This document shows positions 19,881 to 28,964 of a stretch of 64,000 nucleotides of DNA, piece by piece (positions within the stretch are counted from its first letter, which is position 1; the number at the start of each line of letters is the position of its first letter). The position numbers and the translations under genes are program-made. The DNA is from Pseudomonas batumici (GTDB lineage Bacteria; Pseudomonadota; Gammaproteobacteria; Pseudomonadales; Pseudomonadaceae). The stretch is taken from assembly GCF_000820515.1 (NCBI RefSeq), contig NZ_JXDG01000064.1, forward strand, positions 92,287 to 156,286, given 5' to 3'. Under the pieces are notes generated by a model. The model was not told the DNA's origin, searched no databases, and saw only the letters and a list, made by a program, of their open reading frames with translations.

Positions 19881-21059
19881 GTGCCCGTTACTGACGTTGT
19901 GATCATCGGCGCCGGCGCCGCCGGCTTGATGTGCGCCTTTACCGCCGCCGCCCGCGGGCGCCAGGTGATGCTGATCGACCACGCCAACAAGGCCGGCAAG
20001 AAAATCCTGATGTCCGGCGGCGGCCGCTGCAACTTCACCAATATGTACACCGAGCCCGGCAATTTCCTCTCGCAGAACCCGCATTTCTGCAAGTCGGCCC
20101 TGGCCCGCTACACCCAATGGGACTTCATCGCGATGGTGGCCAAGCATGGCGTGCCCTATCACGAGAAAAAACTCGGCCAGCTGTTCTGCGACAACAAGTC
20201 CAGCGACATCCTCGGCATGCTCCTGGACGAGTGTGACCAGGCCGGCGTCAGCCTGCACCTGGACACCGCCATCCAGCAAATCGAAAAGCTGGAAAACGGC
20301 TACCTGCTGGAAACCACCCTCGGCCAGATCACCTGCCAGTCGCTGGTGATCGCCACCGGCGGCCTGTCGATCCCGACCCTGGGCGCGACCGGTTTCGGTT
20401 ATCAGGTCGCCAAGCAGTTCGGCCACCAGGTGTTACCGACCCGGGCGGGCCTGGTGCCGTTCACCATTACCGATCAACTCAAGGCCCTGTGCACGGAACT
20501 GTCCGGGACCTCGGTCGATTGCCTGGTGAGCTGCAACGACCAGAGCTTCCGGGAAAATATCCTGTTCACCCACCGCGGCCTCAGCGGTCCGGCGATCCTG
20601 CAGATCTCCTCGTTCTGGAACCCCGGCGAGACGCTGCACATCAACCTGCTGCCGGACCACGACGCCCTCGACTGGCTGCAACAGCAACAGGCCGAACGGC
20701 CCAACAGCGAACTGAAAACCCTGCTGGGCGAGCTGTTCACCAAGAAAATGGCCAACCTGCTGGCCGAGCACTGGTTCGTCTCCAAGCCGATGAAGCAGTA
20801 CACCCCGGCGGAGCTGGCCGAGGTCGCGCGCAAACTTGGCGACTGGCAGCTCGTGCCCGCCGGCACGGAAGGCTATCGCACCGCCGAAGTGACCCTGGGG
20901 GGCGTCGACACCCGGGAAGTGTCGTCGAAAACCATGGAATCGCTGAAAAGCCCCGGGCTCTACTTCATCGGTGAAGTGCTGGATGTCAGCGGCCACCTGG
21001 GCGGCTTCAACTTCCAGTGGGCCTGGGCCTCGGGGTACGCGGCGGCGCAATTCGCCTGA
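19881..21059 (+). CDS. NAD(P)/FAD-dependent flavoprotein, HI0933/YhiN family
   Basis: 392 residues beginning with GTG at 19881, with AAAAGGA about 10 bases before. The FAD-binding motif IIGAGAAGLMCAF is at the N-terminus, followed by the family hallmark SGGGRCNFTN, and a C-terminal motif (GGVDTREVSSKTMESL then GEVLDVSGHLGGFNFQ). Proteins of this family are widespread flavin-binding oxidoreductases; most, including E. coli YhiN, have no settled reaction. It lies 15 bases after dbpA and is probably co-transcribed with it. A REPIN follows at once. Confidence 0.9.
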   Translation: MPVTDVVIIGAGAAGLMCAFTAAARGRQVMLIDHANKAGKKILMSGGGRCNFTNMYTEPGNFLSQNPHFCKSALARYTQWDFIAMVAKHGVPYHEKKLGQLFCDNKSSDILGMLLDECDQAGVSLHLDTAIQQIEKLENGYLLETTLGQITCQSLVIATGGLSIPTLGATGFGYQVAKQFGHQVLPTRAGLVPFTITDQLKALCTELSGTSVDCLVSCNDQSFRENILFTHRGLSGPAILQISSFWNPGETLHINLLPDHDALDWLQQQQAERPNSELKTLLGELFTKKMANLLAEHWFVSKPMKQYTPAELAEVARKLGDWQLVPAGTEGYRTAEVTLGGVDTREVSSKTMESLKSPGLYFIGEVLDVSGHLGGFNFQWAWASGYAAAQFA

Positions 21060-21063
21060 GCCT

Positions 21064-21152
21064 GGTGGGAACCGGCGTGCTGGCGATAAACGATAACGCG
21101 GTGTACCTGAAACACCGCATCGCCCGAATCGCCAGCAAGCCGGCTCCCACAA
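21064..21152. repeat. REPIN with the AACGATAACGCGG spacer
   Basis: Inverted REP arms (GTGGGAACCGGCGTGCTGGC; GCCAGCAAGCCGGCTCCCAC) flank a spacer sharing the core AACGATAACGCGGTGTACCTGA with the elements near 12.7, 15.7, 23.5 and 63.4 kb. Confidence 0.85.
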
Positions 21153-21288
21153 GGTTGATTGCAGGCCGCTTCAAAAAGGCAATCGACGATCACGGAACAA
21201 ATTTTGCTGTAGGCCGATGTGGCGCCAGTGCAATGCCGCCCGTCTACACATCATTCAGATCAACCGCTTGGCAGGCTCTCACTCCTAC

Positions 21289-23472
21289 ATGGCATCGACC
21301 TCGTTCAACCAATCCCTGCGCCGCCTCTGGGCCCTGGACAAATTCAGCTATAGCGTTCGGGTGTTCATTGCCCTGACCGGCATCATGACCCTGTGCTGGT
21401 TCCAGAACGAGATGAAGCTCCTGATCCCGCTGTTCCTCGGGGTCATCGCCAGCGCCCTGGCCGAGACCGATGACAGTTGGCAGGGCCGCCTCAACGCCCT
21501 GGCGGTGACGCTGGTGTGCTTCAGCGTCGCGGCGTTCTCGGTCGAGCTGCTGTTCCCCTATCCGTGGATCTTCGTCTGCGCCATGGCCCTGGCCGCCTTT
21601 GCCCTGACCATGCTCGGCGCGCTGGGCGAGCGCTACGGCGCCATTGCCTCGGCGACCCTGATCCTGTCGGTCTACACCATGATCGGCGTCGACCAGCGCG
21701 GCGGCGAAGTCGCCAACCTCTGGCACGAACCGGTGCTGCTGGTGACCGGCGCGGCCTGGTACGGCGTGCTCTCGGTCCTCTGGCAGGCGATGTTCTCCAA
21801 CCAGCCGGTGCAACAGAGCCTGGCCAAGCTGTTCCGCGAACTGGGCTACTACCTCAAGCTCAAGTCCTCGCTGTTCGAACCCATCCGCCAACTGGACGTG
21901 GAAGCCCGGCGCCTGGAACTGGCGCAGCAGAACGGCAAGGTGGTGGCGGCGCTGAACAGCGCCAAGGAGATCATCCTGCATCGGGTCGGCGACAGTCGGC
22001 CGGGGTCGAAGGTCAGCCGCTACCTGAAGCTGTACTTCCTCGCCCAGGACATCCACGAGCGCGCCAGCTCCTCGCACTATCCGTACAACGCACTGGCCGA
22101 GGCGTTCTTTCACAGCGACGTGCTGTTCCGCTGCCAGCGCCTGCTGCGTGAGCAAGGCAAGGCCTGCCAGGCCCTGGCGGCGTCGATCCGACTGCGCCAG
22201 CCGTTCGTCTACGACGCCAGCTTCGCCGAAGCCCTGGGCGACCTGCACGCCTCCCTGGAGCACCTGCGCATCCAGAGCAACCCGGCCTGGCGCGGCCTGC
22301 TGCGTTCGCTGCGGGCACTGGCCGCCAACCTCGGCACCCTCGACCGCCTGCTGAGCGACGCGAGCAACCCCGACAGCCTCGCCGACGCCACCGACAGCAG
22401 CCTGCTGGACCGTTCGCCGCGCAACCTCAAGGACGTCTGGACGCGCCTGCGCACCCAACTGACGCCGACTTCGCTGCTGTTTCGCCATGCGCTGCGCCTG
22501 CCGCTGGCGCTGAGCATCGGCTATGGCATGGTGCACCTGGTGCACCCGTCCCAGGGCTACTGGATCATCCTCACCACCCTGTTCGTCTGCCAGCCGAGCT
22601 ACGGCGCCACCCGGCGCAAACTGGGCCAGCGGATCCTCGGCACGGCCTTCGGCCTGACCGCCGCCTGGGCCCTGTTCGACCTGTTCCCGAGTCCCTTGAT
22701 CCAGGCCCTGTTCACCATCGCCGCCGGGGTGGTGTTCTTTATCAACCGCACCACCCGCTACACCCTGGCAACCGCCGCCATGACCCTGACGGTGCTGTTC
22801 TGCTTCAACCAGGTGGGCGACGGCTACGGCCTGTTCCTGCCGCGTCTGCTCGACACCCTGCTGGGTGCGCTGATCGCCGGCCTCGCGGTGTTCCTGTTCC
22901 TGCCGGACTGGCAAGGCCGCCGCCTGAACAAGGTGCTGGCCAACACCCTGAGCTGCAACAGCCTGTACCTGCGCCAGATCATGCGCCAGTACGCCCAGGG
23001 CAAGAGCGACGACCTCGCCTACCGCCTGGCCCGGCGCAACGCCCACAACGCCGACGCGGCGCTGTCGACCACCCTGGCGAACATGCTGATGGAGCCGGGA
23101 CATTTCCGTAAGGAAGCCGACGTGGGCTTTCGTTTCCTGGTGCTCTCGCACACCCTGCTCAGCTACCTCTCGGGGCTCGGCGCGCACCGCGAAAACCAGC
23201 TGCCGGAGGCCGTGCGCGGGCCTCTGCTCGAGGGCGCCGGTAGCACGCTGGCGGCGAGTATCGAAGAGATTGCCGCGGGCCTGGCGAACAAGACGCCCAT
23301 CGCCATTCAAAGCGATGCCGAGGAAGCCCTGGCCAGCGAGCTGGAGCAGATGCCGGACGAGATCGACGAAATCCAGCGGCTGGTGCAGACCCAGTTGGCG
23401 TTGATCTGCCGGCAGTTGGGGCCGCTGCGCACCCTGGCGGCGCACCTGATCAAGGATCCGGAAGAAAGCTGA
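21289..23472 (+). CDS. yccS: YccS/YhfK-type inner-membrane protein (FUSC family)
   Basis: 727 residues from MASTSFNQS at 21289; the longer ORF from 21217 adds a leader unlike the family. Two blocks of about six hydrophobic segments (roughly residues 20-170 and 405-540) are separated by a large helical cytoplasmic domain, with another soluble domain at the C-terminus. This is the FUSC arrangement of YccS/YhfK and the related AaeB aromatic-acid efflux proteins. Transport is expected but no substrate is established. It stands alone between two REPINs. Confidence 0.88.
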   Translation: MASTSFNQSLRRLWALDKFSYSVRVFIALTGIMTLCWFQNEMKLLIPLFLGVIASALAETDDSWQGRLNALAVTLVCFSVAAFSVELLFPYPWIFVCAMALAAFALTMLGALGERYGAIASATLILSVYTMIGVDQRGGEVANLWHEPVLLVTGAAWYGVLSVLWQAMFSNQPVQQSLAKLFRELGYYLKLKSSLFEPIRQLDVEARRLELAQQNGKVVAALNSAKEIILHRVGDSRPGSKVSRYLKLYFLAQDIHERASSSHYPYNALAEAFFHSDVLFRCQRLLREQGKACQALAASIRLRQPFVYDASFAEALGDLHASLEHLRIQSNPAWRGLLRSLRALAANLGTLDRLLSDASNPDSLADATDSSLLDRSPRNLKDVWTRLRTQLTPTSLLFRHALRLPLALSIGYGMVHLVHPSQGYWIILTTLFVCQPSYGATRRKLGQRILGTAFGLTAAWALFDLFPSPLIQALFTIAAGVVFFINRTTRYTLATAAMTLTVLFCFNQVGDGYGLFLPRLLDTLLGALIAGLAVFLFLPDWQGRRLNKVLANTLSCNSLYLRQIMRQYAQGKSDDLAYRLARRNAHNADAALSTTLANMLMEPGHFRKEADVGFRFLVLSHTLLSYLSGLGAHRENQLPEAVRGPLLEGAGSTLAASIEEIAAGLANKTPIAIQSDAEEALASELEQMPDEIDEIQRLVQTQLALICRQLGPLRTLAAHLIKDPEES

Positions 23473-23487
23473 GGCCCCGCAAATCCT

Positions 23488-23589
23488 TGTAGGAGCCAGC
23501 TTGCTGGCGATGAACGTCGCCACACCGCGATCAGTCTGATCCCCCGCGTTATCGTTGACGACCATCGCCGGCAAGCCGGCTCCTACAGG
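23488..23589. repeat. REPIN after yccS (inverted spacer orientation)
   Basis: REP arms TGTAGGAGCCAGCTTGCTGG and CCGGCAAGCCGGCTCCTACA enclose a spacer ending CCCGCGTTATCGTTGACGAC, the reverse complement of the spacer core at 12.7 kb. It separates convergent genes. Confidence 0.86.
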
Positions 23590-23618
23590 GTATGTAGCGC
23601 CTTCAGGTCAGGGGGTTG

Positions 23619-24356
23619 TCACATCCCGTGCAGCTTGAGCAGCCGCTCATAACTGCCATCGGCCTTCATCGCCGCGATCTCGCGGTCGAACCCGGCGACA
23701 ATCTGCTCATGCTGCGGATTCTTCAGGCTGACCAGGATATGCAGGCTGTTCTCGCTCAACGGCTTGGGCATGAACTCCACAGCGTTGCGCACCCGTGGCG
23801 CCTCGCTCTTGAGGTAGTAGCGCGCCACATACTCGTCTTCCAGGGTCAGCTTCACCCGGTCCGCCGCCAGCATGCGCACGGCCATGGCGAAGTTGTGCAC
23901 CGGGATCTTCTGCAACTGCGCGTCGCCGTCGAACTCGGCGCTATAGGCATAGTCACGCACCACCGCGATCGGCAGGTCGTGCAACTGCTGCAAGTTGTCG
24001 TACTCGATGGTCGACTCCTTGCGTTTGAGAAACAGCACGCGGTTGACCAGGTACTCCGCCGAGAACTGCCCCAACAGGGTGCGCTCGTCGCTGTACCAGG
24101 CATTGATCAGCACGTCATAGCGCCCTTCGCCTACGCCCTTGAGCGCCCGGGCCCAGGGCACCTGCTCGAAGTCACTGGTGTAGCCGGCACGTGCCAGCGC
24201 CGTGCTGACGATATCGGTGGCCAGGCCACCGTTGACCAGCGTCGCATCGGTAAAAGGTGGCCAACCGTCGGCCACCAACCGCAACCTGTCCGCGGCAGCG
24301 CCCTGTGAAAGCAGCAGCAATCCAAGCAAAGCAAGCGCTCGATGCAATCGCGGCAT
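23619..24356 (-). CDS. Periplasmic solute-binding protein, amino-acid type (SBP family 3)
   Basis: 245 residues from ATG at 24356, with AAGGAT about 8 bases upstream. An N-terminal signal peptide (MPRLHRALALLGLLLLSQGAAA) directs it to the periplasm. The mature part follows the bacterial solute-binding family 3 pattern (ADGWPPFTDATLVNGGLATDI, then LNGRYDV-like GEGRYDVLINAWY). No permease or ATPase gene is adjacent, as for many stand-alone Pseudomonas proteins of this type. The ligand is unknown. Confidence 0.82.
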   Translation of the reverse strand: MPRLHRALALLGLLLLSQGAAADRLRLVADGWPPFTDATLVNGGLATDIVSTALARAGYTSDFEQVPWARALKGVGEGRYDVLINAWYSDERTLLGQFSAEYLVNRVLFLKRKESTIEYDNLQQLHDLPIAVVRDYAYSAEFDGDAQLQKIPVHNFAMAVRMLAADRVKLTLEDEYVARYYLKSEAPRVRNAVEFMPKPLSENSLHILVSLKNPQHEQIVAGFDREIAAMKADGSYERLLKLHGM

Positions 24357-24679
24357 GCTAAAGATCCTTAGCGGGCACATAGCCCAGCACAGTTAGCCGA
24401 AGCCCGAGGAGCCCGTCGGAAAACAACCGGCTACATCCCTGGTCCTAACATTAGCTCATCCGAGCCAGAGCAAAAGCGCGGTCCAGCAGATTACACAAAG
24501 ATGATGATGCCGGGCAAAACCAATGATAGCGGGTAGCCTCTACCCAACTGGAACACGCGTGCGAATCTCCTGCAAGGAGCCTTCCAGCTTCTGTCCTGAC
24601 GGTTAAAAAAAATCCCGGGTTGGCGACCTGGGACAACCCGCCTAGTATCGACATCACGTTATTGAATCCAGAGGCGAGC
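24357..24679. other. Divergent intergenic region, no gene
   Basis: 323 bases between the solute-binding protein and the acetyltransferase, expected to hold both promoters. A short palindrome GGGTAGCCTCTACCC is present near 24530. I see no gene or clear regulatory site. Confidence 0.5.
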
Positions 24680-25147
24680 ATGACCACCGACTGGCTCTGC
24701 AAACATCATGGCGACCTGAGCAAGGAACAGTTGTACAGCATCCTGCAACTGCGCACCGAAGTCTTCGTGGTCGAACAGAAATGTCCTTACCAGGAAGTCG
24801 ACGGGCGCGACCTGGAGGGTGACACCTGCCATCTGATGGGCTGGCGGGAGGATCGGCTGGTGGCCTACCTGCGTCTGCTCGACCCGGTTTCCCAGGGCGG
24901 CGACGTGGTGATCGGGCGGGTGGTCATCGCCCCCGAGGCCCGCGGCCAGGGACTGGGGCACGACTTGATGACCCAGGCGCTGAATCAGGCCGGGAAACTC
25001 TGGCCGGAACTGCCGATCTACCTGTCGGCCCAGGCGCATTTGCAGGCTTATTACCGGCGCTACGGGTTCGAGGTGGTGGGCGAGGAGTATCTGGAGGATG
25101 ACATCCCGCACATCGGGATGCGCAAGACCCCCTTCACTCAAGGGTAA
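24680..25147 (+). CDS. elaA: GNAT N-acetyltransferase, ElaA family
   Basis: 155 residues from MTTDWLCKHH, preceded by AGAGGCGAG. The acetyl-CoA binding loop is VVIAPEARGQGLGHDL. The opening pattern (LYSILQLRTEVFVVEQKCPYQEVDGRD) is the signature of ElaA, a GNAT protein found in many bacteria without a known substrate. The 3' end overlaps the convergent winged-helix gene by ten bases. Confidence 0.88.
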   Translation: MTTDWLCKHHGDLSKEQLYSILQLRTEVFVVEQKCPYQEVDGRDLEGDTCHLMGWREDRLVAYLRLLDPVSQGGDVVIGRVVIAPEARGQGLGHDLMTQALNQAGKLWPELPIYLSAQAHLQAYYRRYGFEVVGEEYLEDDIPHIGMRKTPFTQG

Positions 25148-25467
25148 CCCAGCACCTGCTTGATCGAAGCCAGGTTGCGTTCGATCCAGGCCTTGTCGAT
25201 CGCCCCCCAACCATGGATCCGGTAGTGCCCGGCATGGTTGCGGGCGCCCTCCTGTTGCTCGAACTCGCAGAGAATATCCAGGTCGGCCAATGCCAGGATG
25301 GTGTCCTGGGCCGTGCGCCGGGGCATGCCGGTCACTTCGGTCAGCGCCGGGACACTGCTGGCCACGCCGCTGTCGATCAGCCACGCCACGTACAGGCGGC
25401 GGTAGAAACTGCTCTTGGTCTTGCTGATGTCCATCCGGTAGTCCTTGTCGTTGACCTTCTGCCCCAT
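25138..25467 (-). CDS. Small winged helix-turn-helix protein
   Basis: 109 residues from MGQKVNDKDYRM at 25467. A start at 25434 (MDISKTKSS) has a better ribosome site (AAGGAC, seven bases upstream) and would give 98 residues, so the start is uncertain. The centre (ALTEVTGMPRRTAQDTILALADLDILCEF) reads as a winged helix that would bind DNA. It is a conserved Pseudomonas protein of unknown target. It lies 20 bases downstream of the YgjP-type gene on the same strand and may be co-transcribed with it. Confidence 0.78.
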   Translation of the reverse strand: MGQKVNDKDYRMDISKTKSSFYRRLYVAWLIDSGVASSVPALTEVTGMPRRTAQDTILALADLDILCEFEQQEGARNHAGHYRIHGWGAIDKAWIERNLASIKQVLGYP

Positions 25468-25487
25468 GCCTCTACTCAAGACGGCGC

Positions 25488-25997
25488 CTATGGATTGGCG
25501 GACTTGCCCTGAAGATCGCGCCAGGTCAGGTAGACCCGCAGGTCGAACTCCAGCTGGTGATAACCGGGCTGCATGTATTCGCACAGCTGGTAGAACGCCT
25601 TGTTGTGGTCGGCTTCCTTGAGGTGGGCCAATTCGTGCACCACGATCATCTTCAGAAACTCCGGCGCCGCCTCCTTGAACAGCGAGGCGATGCGGATTTC
25701 CTTCTTGGCCTTGAGCTTGCCGCCCTGGACCCGCGAGATCGCGGTGTGCAGGCCGAGGGCGCGGTGGGTCAGGTCCAGGCGGTTATCGAAGAGCACCTTG
25801 TCGATGGCCGGCGCATTGCGCAAATGCTCCTGCTTCAGGGCCAGGGCGTAGCTGTACAACGCCTTGTCGCTCTGCACCGCATGCCGCTCCGGATAACGCT
25901 GGCGCAGGTAGTCGCCCAGCGAATCCCGGGCAATCATCTGGCGGACCTGTTCCTGCAAGGACGGGGGATAAGCCTGAAGGTATTTCAGCACAGTCAT
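25488..25997 (-). CDS. YgjP-type metal-dependent hydrolase (WLM/M48-like)
   Basis: 169 residues from ATG at 25997. The zinc motif HELAHLKEADHNKAFY is the HExxH...H signature of the YgjP/WLM-related metallopeptidases. Substrates of these small cytoplasmic proteins are mostly unknown, though related SprT and WLM domains act on protein-DNA adducts. It heads a short unit with the downstream winged-helix gene. Confidence 0.85.
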   Translation of the reverse strand: MTVLKYLQAYPPSLQEQVRQMIARDSLGDYLRQRYPERHAVQSDKALYSYALALKQEHLRNAPAIDKVLFDNRLDLTHRALGLHTAISRVQGGKLKAKKEIRIASLFKEAAPEFLKMIVVHELAHLKEADHNKAFYQLCEYMQPGYHQLEFDLRVYLTWRDLQGKSANP

Positions 25998-26039
25998 GAC
26001 AGGCCTTGCGGACACCGAAAAAAGGCCAGTGTAGCGAAT

Positions 26040-28163
26040 TCACGCGGACAACGCGCTCCAGTCGAACGTCGAGCCGAAGCCGGTAGCGTCCTTGGCCGTC
26101 AGCGGTCGGGCCACCAGGAACCCCTGGATCAGCGGACAGCCACTGGCCTTGAGCCACTGCCATTGCTCCACGGTTTCCACGCCCTCGGCGATCACCAGCA
26201 AACCAAACTCCTTGCACAGGTCGATCACCGTACGTGCCAGTGCCGCATCCCGGGGTGAAACGAGGATCTTGGCGATCAGCTGCCGGTCGAGCTTGAGGGT
26301 GTCCAGCTCAAGGTCGCGCAAGTGGTTCAGCGAACAGTGCCCCGAGCCGAAGTCGTCCAGGGCCACGCGCACGCCCAGGGCGCGGATCCGCCGCAGTTGC
26401 TTGCGCGAAGCCTCGAAGTCCTGCATCAGCGCCGCCTCCGTCACCTCGACTTCCAGCTGATGCGCGCGCAGGTCATGACGCTCCAACACCTCCTGCAGCT
26501 CGTCCGCCAGGTTCGGCATGCTGAACTGCGTGGCGCTCAGGCTGACGCTCAGCACCAGGTCCTCGGCGAACACACCGTTCCAGGCGTGTCGCTGGGTCGC
26601 CGCCTGGCGATAGATCCAACTGCCCAGCCGGCTGATCAACCGCACCTCCTCCAGCAAGGGCAGGAACAGCCCCGGCGGGACGTCGCCGACACTGGGATGG
26701 TGCCAGCGCAGCAACGCCTCGAACCCCCGCAGGCGGCCGTCCTCCAGGGACACCTGCGGCTGATAGACCATCTTGAATTCCTGGCTCTCGATCGCCGAAC
26801 GGACGCTCTCCTCCAGCATCAACCGTGAGCGGGCGCGCCCGTTCATCTCGGTGTCGTAGTAGCGATACTGCTGGCGCCCGGCGCGCTTGGCCTCGTACAT
26901 GGCGATGTCCGACGCGCGCAGCAAGCCATCGAGGTTGGCGCCGCAATCCGGGTAGGTGGCAATGCCGATGCTGACGCCGAGGGTCATTTCCATGCCGTCG
27001 ATCTGCTGGCGAATCGACACCCGCTCGATCAGCCGCTCGGCGATTTTCGCCGCCTGCTCGGGGCGCTCGAGGTTGAGCAAGGCGGTGAACTCGTCACCGC
27101 CCATGCGCGCCAGGATGTCGAAGGGGTTGAGGCAGGACTTCAACTGTTCCGACACCCAGCGCAGCACCCGGTCGCCGGCTTCATGGCCGAGGGAATCGTT
27201 GACCCGCTTGAAACCGTCGAGGTCCAGGTACAGCAGCACCAGGGACTGGTCCGCGCGGTCGCTGCGGCGCAAGGTATTTTCCGCGGTCTGGTAGAAGCCC
27301 CGGCGATTGAGCAGGCCGGTCAGCGGATCGGTCACCGCCTGGAACTCCAGTTGCTTGTGCAGATGCTGCACCACCGACATGTCCAGCACCGTCACCACCA
27401 TGGCCTTCTGGTCGGAGGGCAACGGCGCGCAGGACAAGGCCACGGGCAGCATCTGCTCCTGGCTGGTGCGCAAGTAGGCATCATGCACGCGATAGGTTTC
27501 CCCCTTGCGGTATTCCTCGTACAAGGGTGAGGACAGCCACTCGGGAAAATGCGGGTTTTGCAGAAAATCCAGGAACGGCCGGCCGGCCAGGTCCTCCAGC
27601 AACACATTGAGCAAACGTGAAATCGCCGGGTTGGCGAAACGGACCGTGCCGTCGTCGTTGACCACCAGGATGCCTTCGGCGGCATTCTCCAGCACCGAGG
27701 CATTGAACGCCCGGGCGGCTTCCAGGTCGCGACTCAGGCATTGCAAGGCCCGGCGGTTGCGCTGCTGTTCCAGCAACGCCTGGACCTTGGGCCTGAGGAT
27801 ATCGGGGTTGAACGGTTTGAACAGGTAATCCACGGCACCGCTGGCATAGCCCTTGATCACGGCATCCTGGGTCTGCTCGTTGGCGGTGAGGAAAATAATC
27901 GGGGTCAGACGCGTGCGCTGGCTGCCGCGCATCAGGCGGGCCACTTCGAAACCGTCCATCCCAGGCATCTGTACATCCAGCAACACCAGGTCAATCTCAT
28001 GCTCGAGCAGCAACGTCAGCGCCTCAATGCCTGAGGCGGCAGTAACCACCTGCCAATCCTGACGTTCCAGCAAGGCACGCATGCTGATCAGATTTTCAGG
28101 GTAATCATCAACGACCAGAAGGACGGAACTACCATCACCGGGTATCTGTTGCACGCAATCCAT
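26040..28163 (-). CDS. REC-PAS-GGDEF-EAL cyclic-di-GMP protein
   Basis: 707 residues. A response-regulator receiver domain (about 13-130) carries the phospho-accepting D63 (LVLLDVQMPGMDG) and K116. A PAS domain follows (about 150-270), then GGDEF (about 275-440) and EAL (about 455-700). The GGDEF motif at 355-359 is intact, but the inhibitory I-site arginine is replaced (N346-P-F-D349). In the EAL domain E482, E573, D602-D603 and the AEGVET loop are present, but the metal-binding Asn of the usual SVNLS motif is Ser541 (SVSLS), which may weaken or abolish cyclic-di-GMP hydrolysis. The receiver domain suggests input from a histidine kinase; none is adjacent. The protein is soluble, with no membrane segment. 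Confidence 0.93.
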   Translation of the reverse strand: MDCVQQIPGDGSSVLLVVDDYPENLISMRALLERQDWQVVTAASGIEALTLLLEHEIDLVLLDVQMPGMDGFEVARLMRGSQRTRLTPIIFLTANEQTQDAVIKGYASGAVDYLFKPFNPDILRPKVQALLEQQRNRRALQCLSRDLEAARAFNASVLENAAEGILVVNDDGTVRFANPAISRLLNVLLEDLAGRPFLDFLQNPHFPEWLSSPLYEEYRKGETYRVHDAYLRTSQEQMLPVALSCAPLPSDQKAMVVTVLDMSVVQHLHKQLEFQAVTDPLTGLLNRRGFYQTAENTLRRSDRADQSLVLLYLDLDGFKRVNDSLGHEAGDRVLRWVSEQLKSCLNPFDILARMGGDEFTALLNLERPEQAAKIAERLIERVSIRQQIDGMEMTLGVSIGIATYPDCGANLDGLLRASDIAMYEAKRAGRQQYRYYDTEMNGRARSRLMLEESVRSAIESQEFKMVYQPQVSLEDGRLRGFEALLRWHHPSVGDVPPGLFLPLLEEVRLISRLGSWIYRQAATQRHAWNGVFAEDLVLSVSLSATQFSMPNLADELQEVLERHDLRAHQLEVEVTEAALMQDFEASRKQLRRIRALGVRVALDDFGSGHCSLNHLRDLELDTLKLDRQLIAKILVSPRDAALARTVIDLCKEFGLLVIAEGVETVEQWQWLKASGCPLIQGFLVARPLTAKDATGFGSTFDWSALSA

Positions 28164-28401
28164 GCTGCTTCTCTTGTTCGGGGGACTCCACCGGAAATCG
28201 CATGAAAACCGGACTAAACCTATCGACTACTCTAGACCGGGATTGTGCAAAGCGTAGTGAGCAATAGGCCATCATCCAGCCATGTCCACGATCTCCCGAC
28301 TAACGGTCGGTGACCAGCCCTCGGACGCGGCTCGGAAAACGCCTCAGGCCTGCGAGCCCGCGCCGTACAACGGCGACGACCGTTGACACGGTCAGTCACG
28401 C

Positions 28402-28641
28402 CTACGAGGTTCGATACTCCGCAATGGGTTCAATCTCGTAGATCTCATCGAAACGCACCGTATTGTATAAACCGAATTCGCCATGATAGGTCAGCGTTCG
28501 GCGCGTCCAGTCGATGCAGCACAGCTCGCCACGCTCGGATTCCACTTCGCGGCCATGCAGCCTCCCGAGCAGGTTGATCTTTTGTTTGCGCTTGAAGTAC
28601 TTCAGATATTCAGGCTCGTTCCTCGCTTCCTCTTCGTCCAT
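28402..28641 (-). CDS. Small conserved hypothetical protein, 79 residues
   Basis: From ATG at 28641 with AAGGG eight bases upstream. The sequence is charged at the start (MDEEEARNEPEYLKYFKRKQK) and then reads as a small beta-rich domain (INLLGRLHGREVESERGELCCIDWTRRTLTYHGEFGLYN). I do not recognise the family. The last part (VRFDEIYEIEPIAEY) could form another strand. It stands at the edge of the AT-rich pocket of small genes. Confidence 0.6.
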   Translation of the reverse strand: MDEEEARNEPEYLKYFKRKQKINLLGRLHGREVESERGELCCIDWTRRTLTYHGEFGLYNTVRFDEIYEIEPIAEYRTS

Positions 28642-28964
28642 AGTGAAACCCTTTTTGTCAGCTATTGGACCTTTATCCTGTGAATTTGACCGATGAAAAA
28701 CAACTGTCATAAATAACAGGTATTTATATCGGTTTTTAATAGAAGCCCAACAGGTTCATTCTATGGATGGCTGTGGGCGTCCTATTCGTCGACAGATTGA
28801 CGTCAAGCGCTCGCCGGATCGGCGGTCGGCTGTGCAACGGGTCGTGCCGCGAGGCCAACAACTATCTGAAGGTGCGGCATACGGCCGGCGTAAAGCGTCG
28901 ATACAGATGCGGAGGGGGCGGATAATGAATAATTCCGTCCCTTTTCAGTCCTGCAAAAAAACTT
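28642..28964. other. AT-rich intergenic stretch with one hairpin repeat
   Basis: 323 bases without a convincing gene. The part nearest 28642-28760 is AT-rich. A plus-strand ORF through 28763-28975 has no ribosome site and is not accepted. The stretch contains the left copy of the hairpin repeat listed separately. Confidence 0.5.
28866..28912. repeat. Left copy of a hairpin-bearing dispersed repeat
   Basis: The copy contains the stem CGGC-ATACG-GCCG and, downstream, GTCGATACAGA. A second copy on the same strand lies at 29700-29742. The two copies flank the 28.96-29.67 kb small-gene pocket in direct orientation. Between them the stem keeps pairing although bases differ, as described in the findings. 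Confidence 0.65.
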
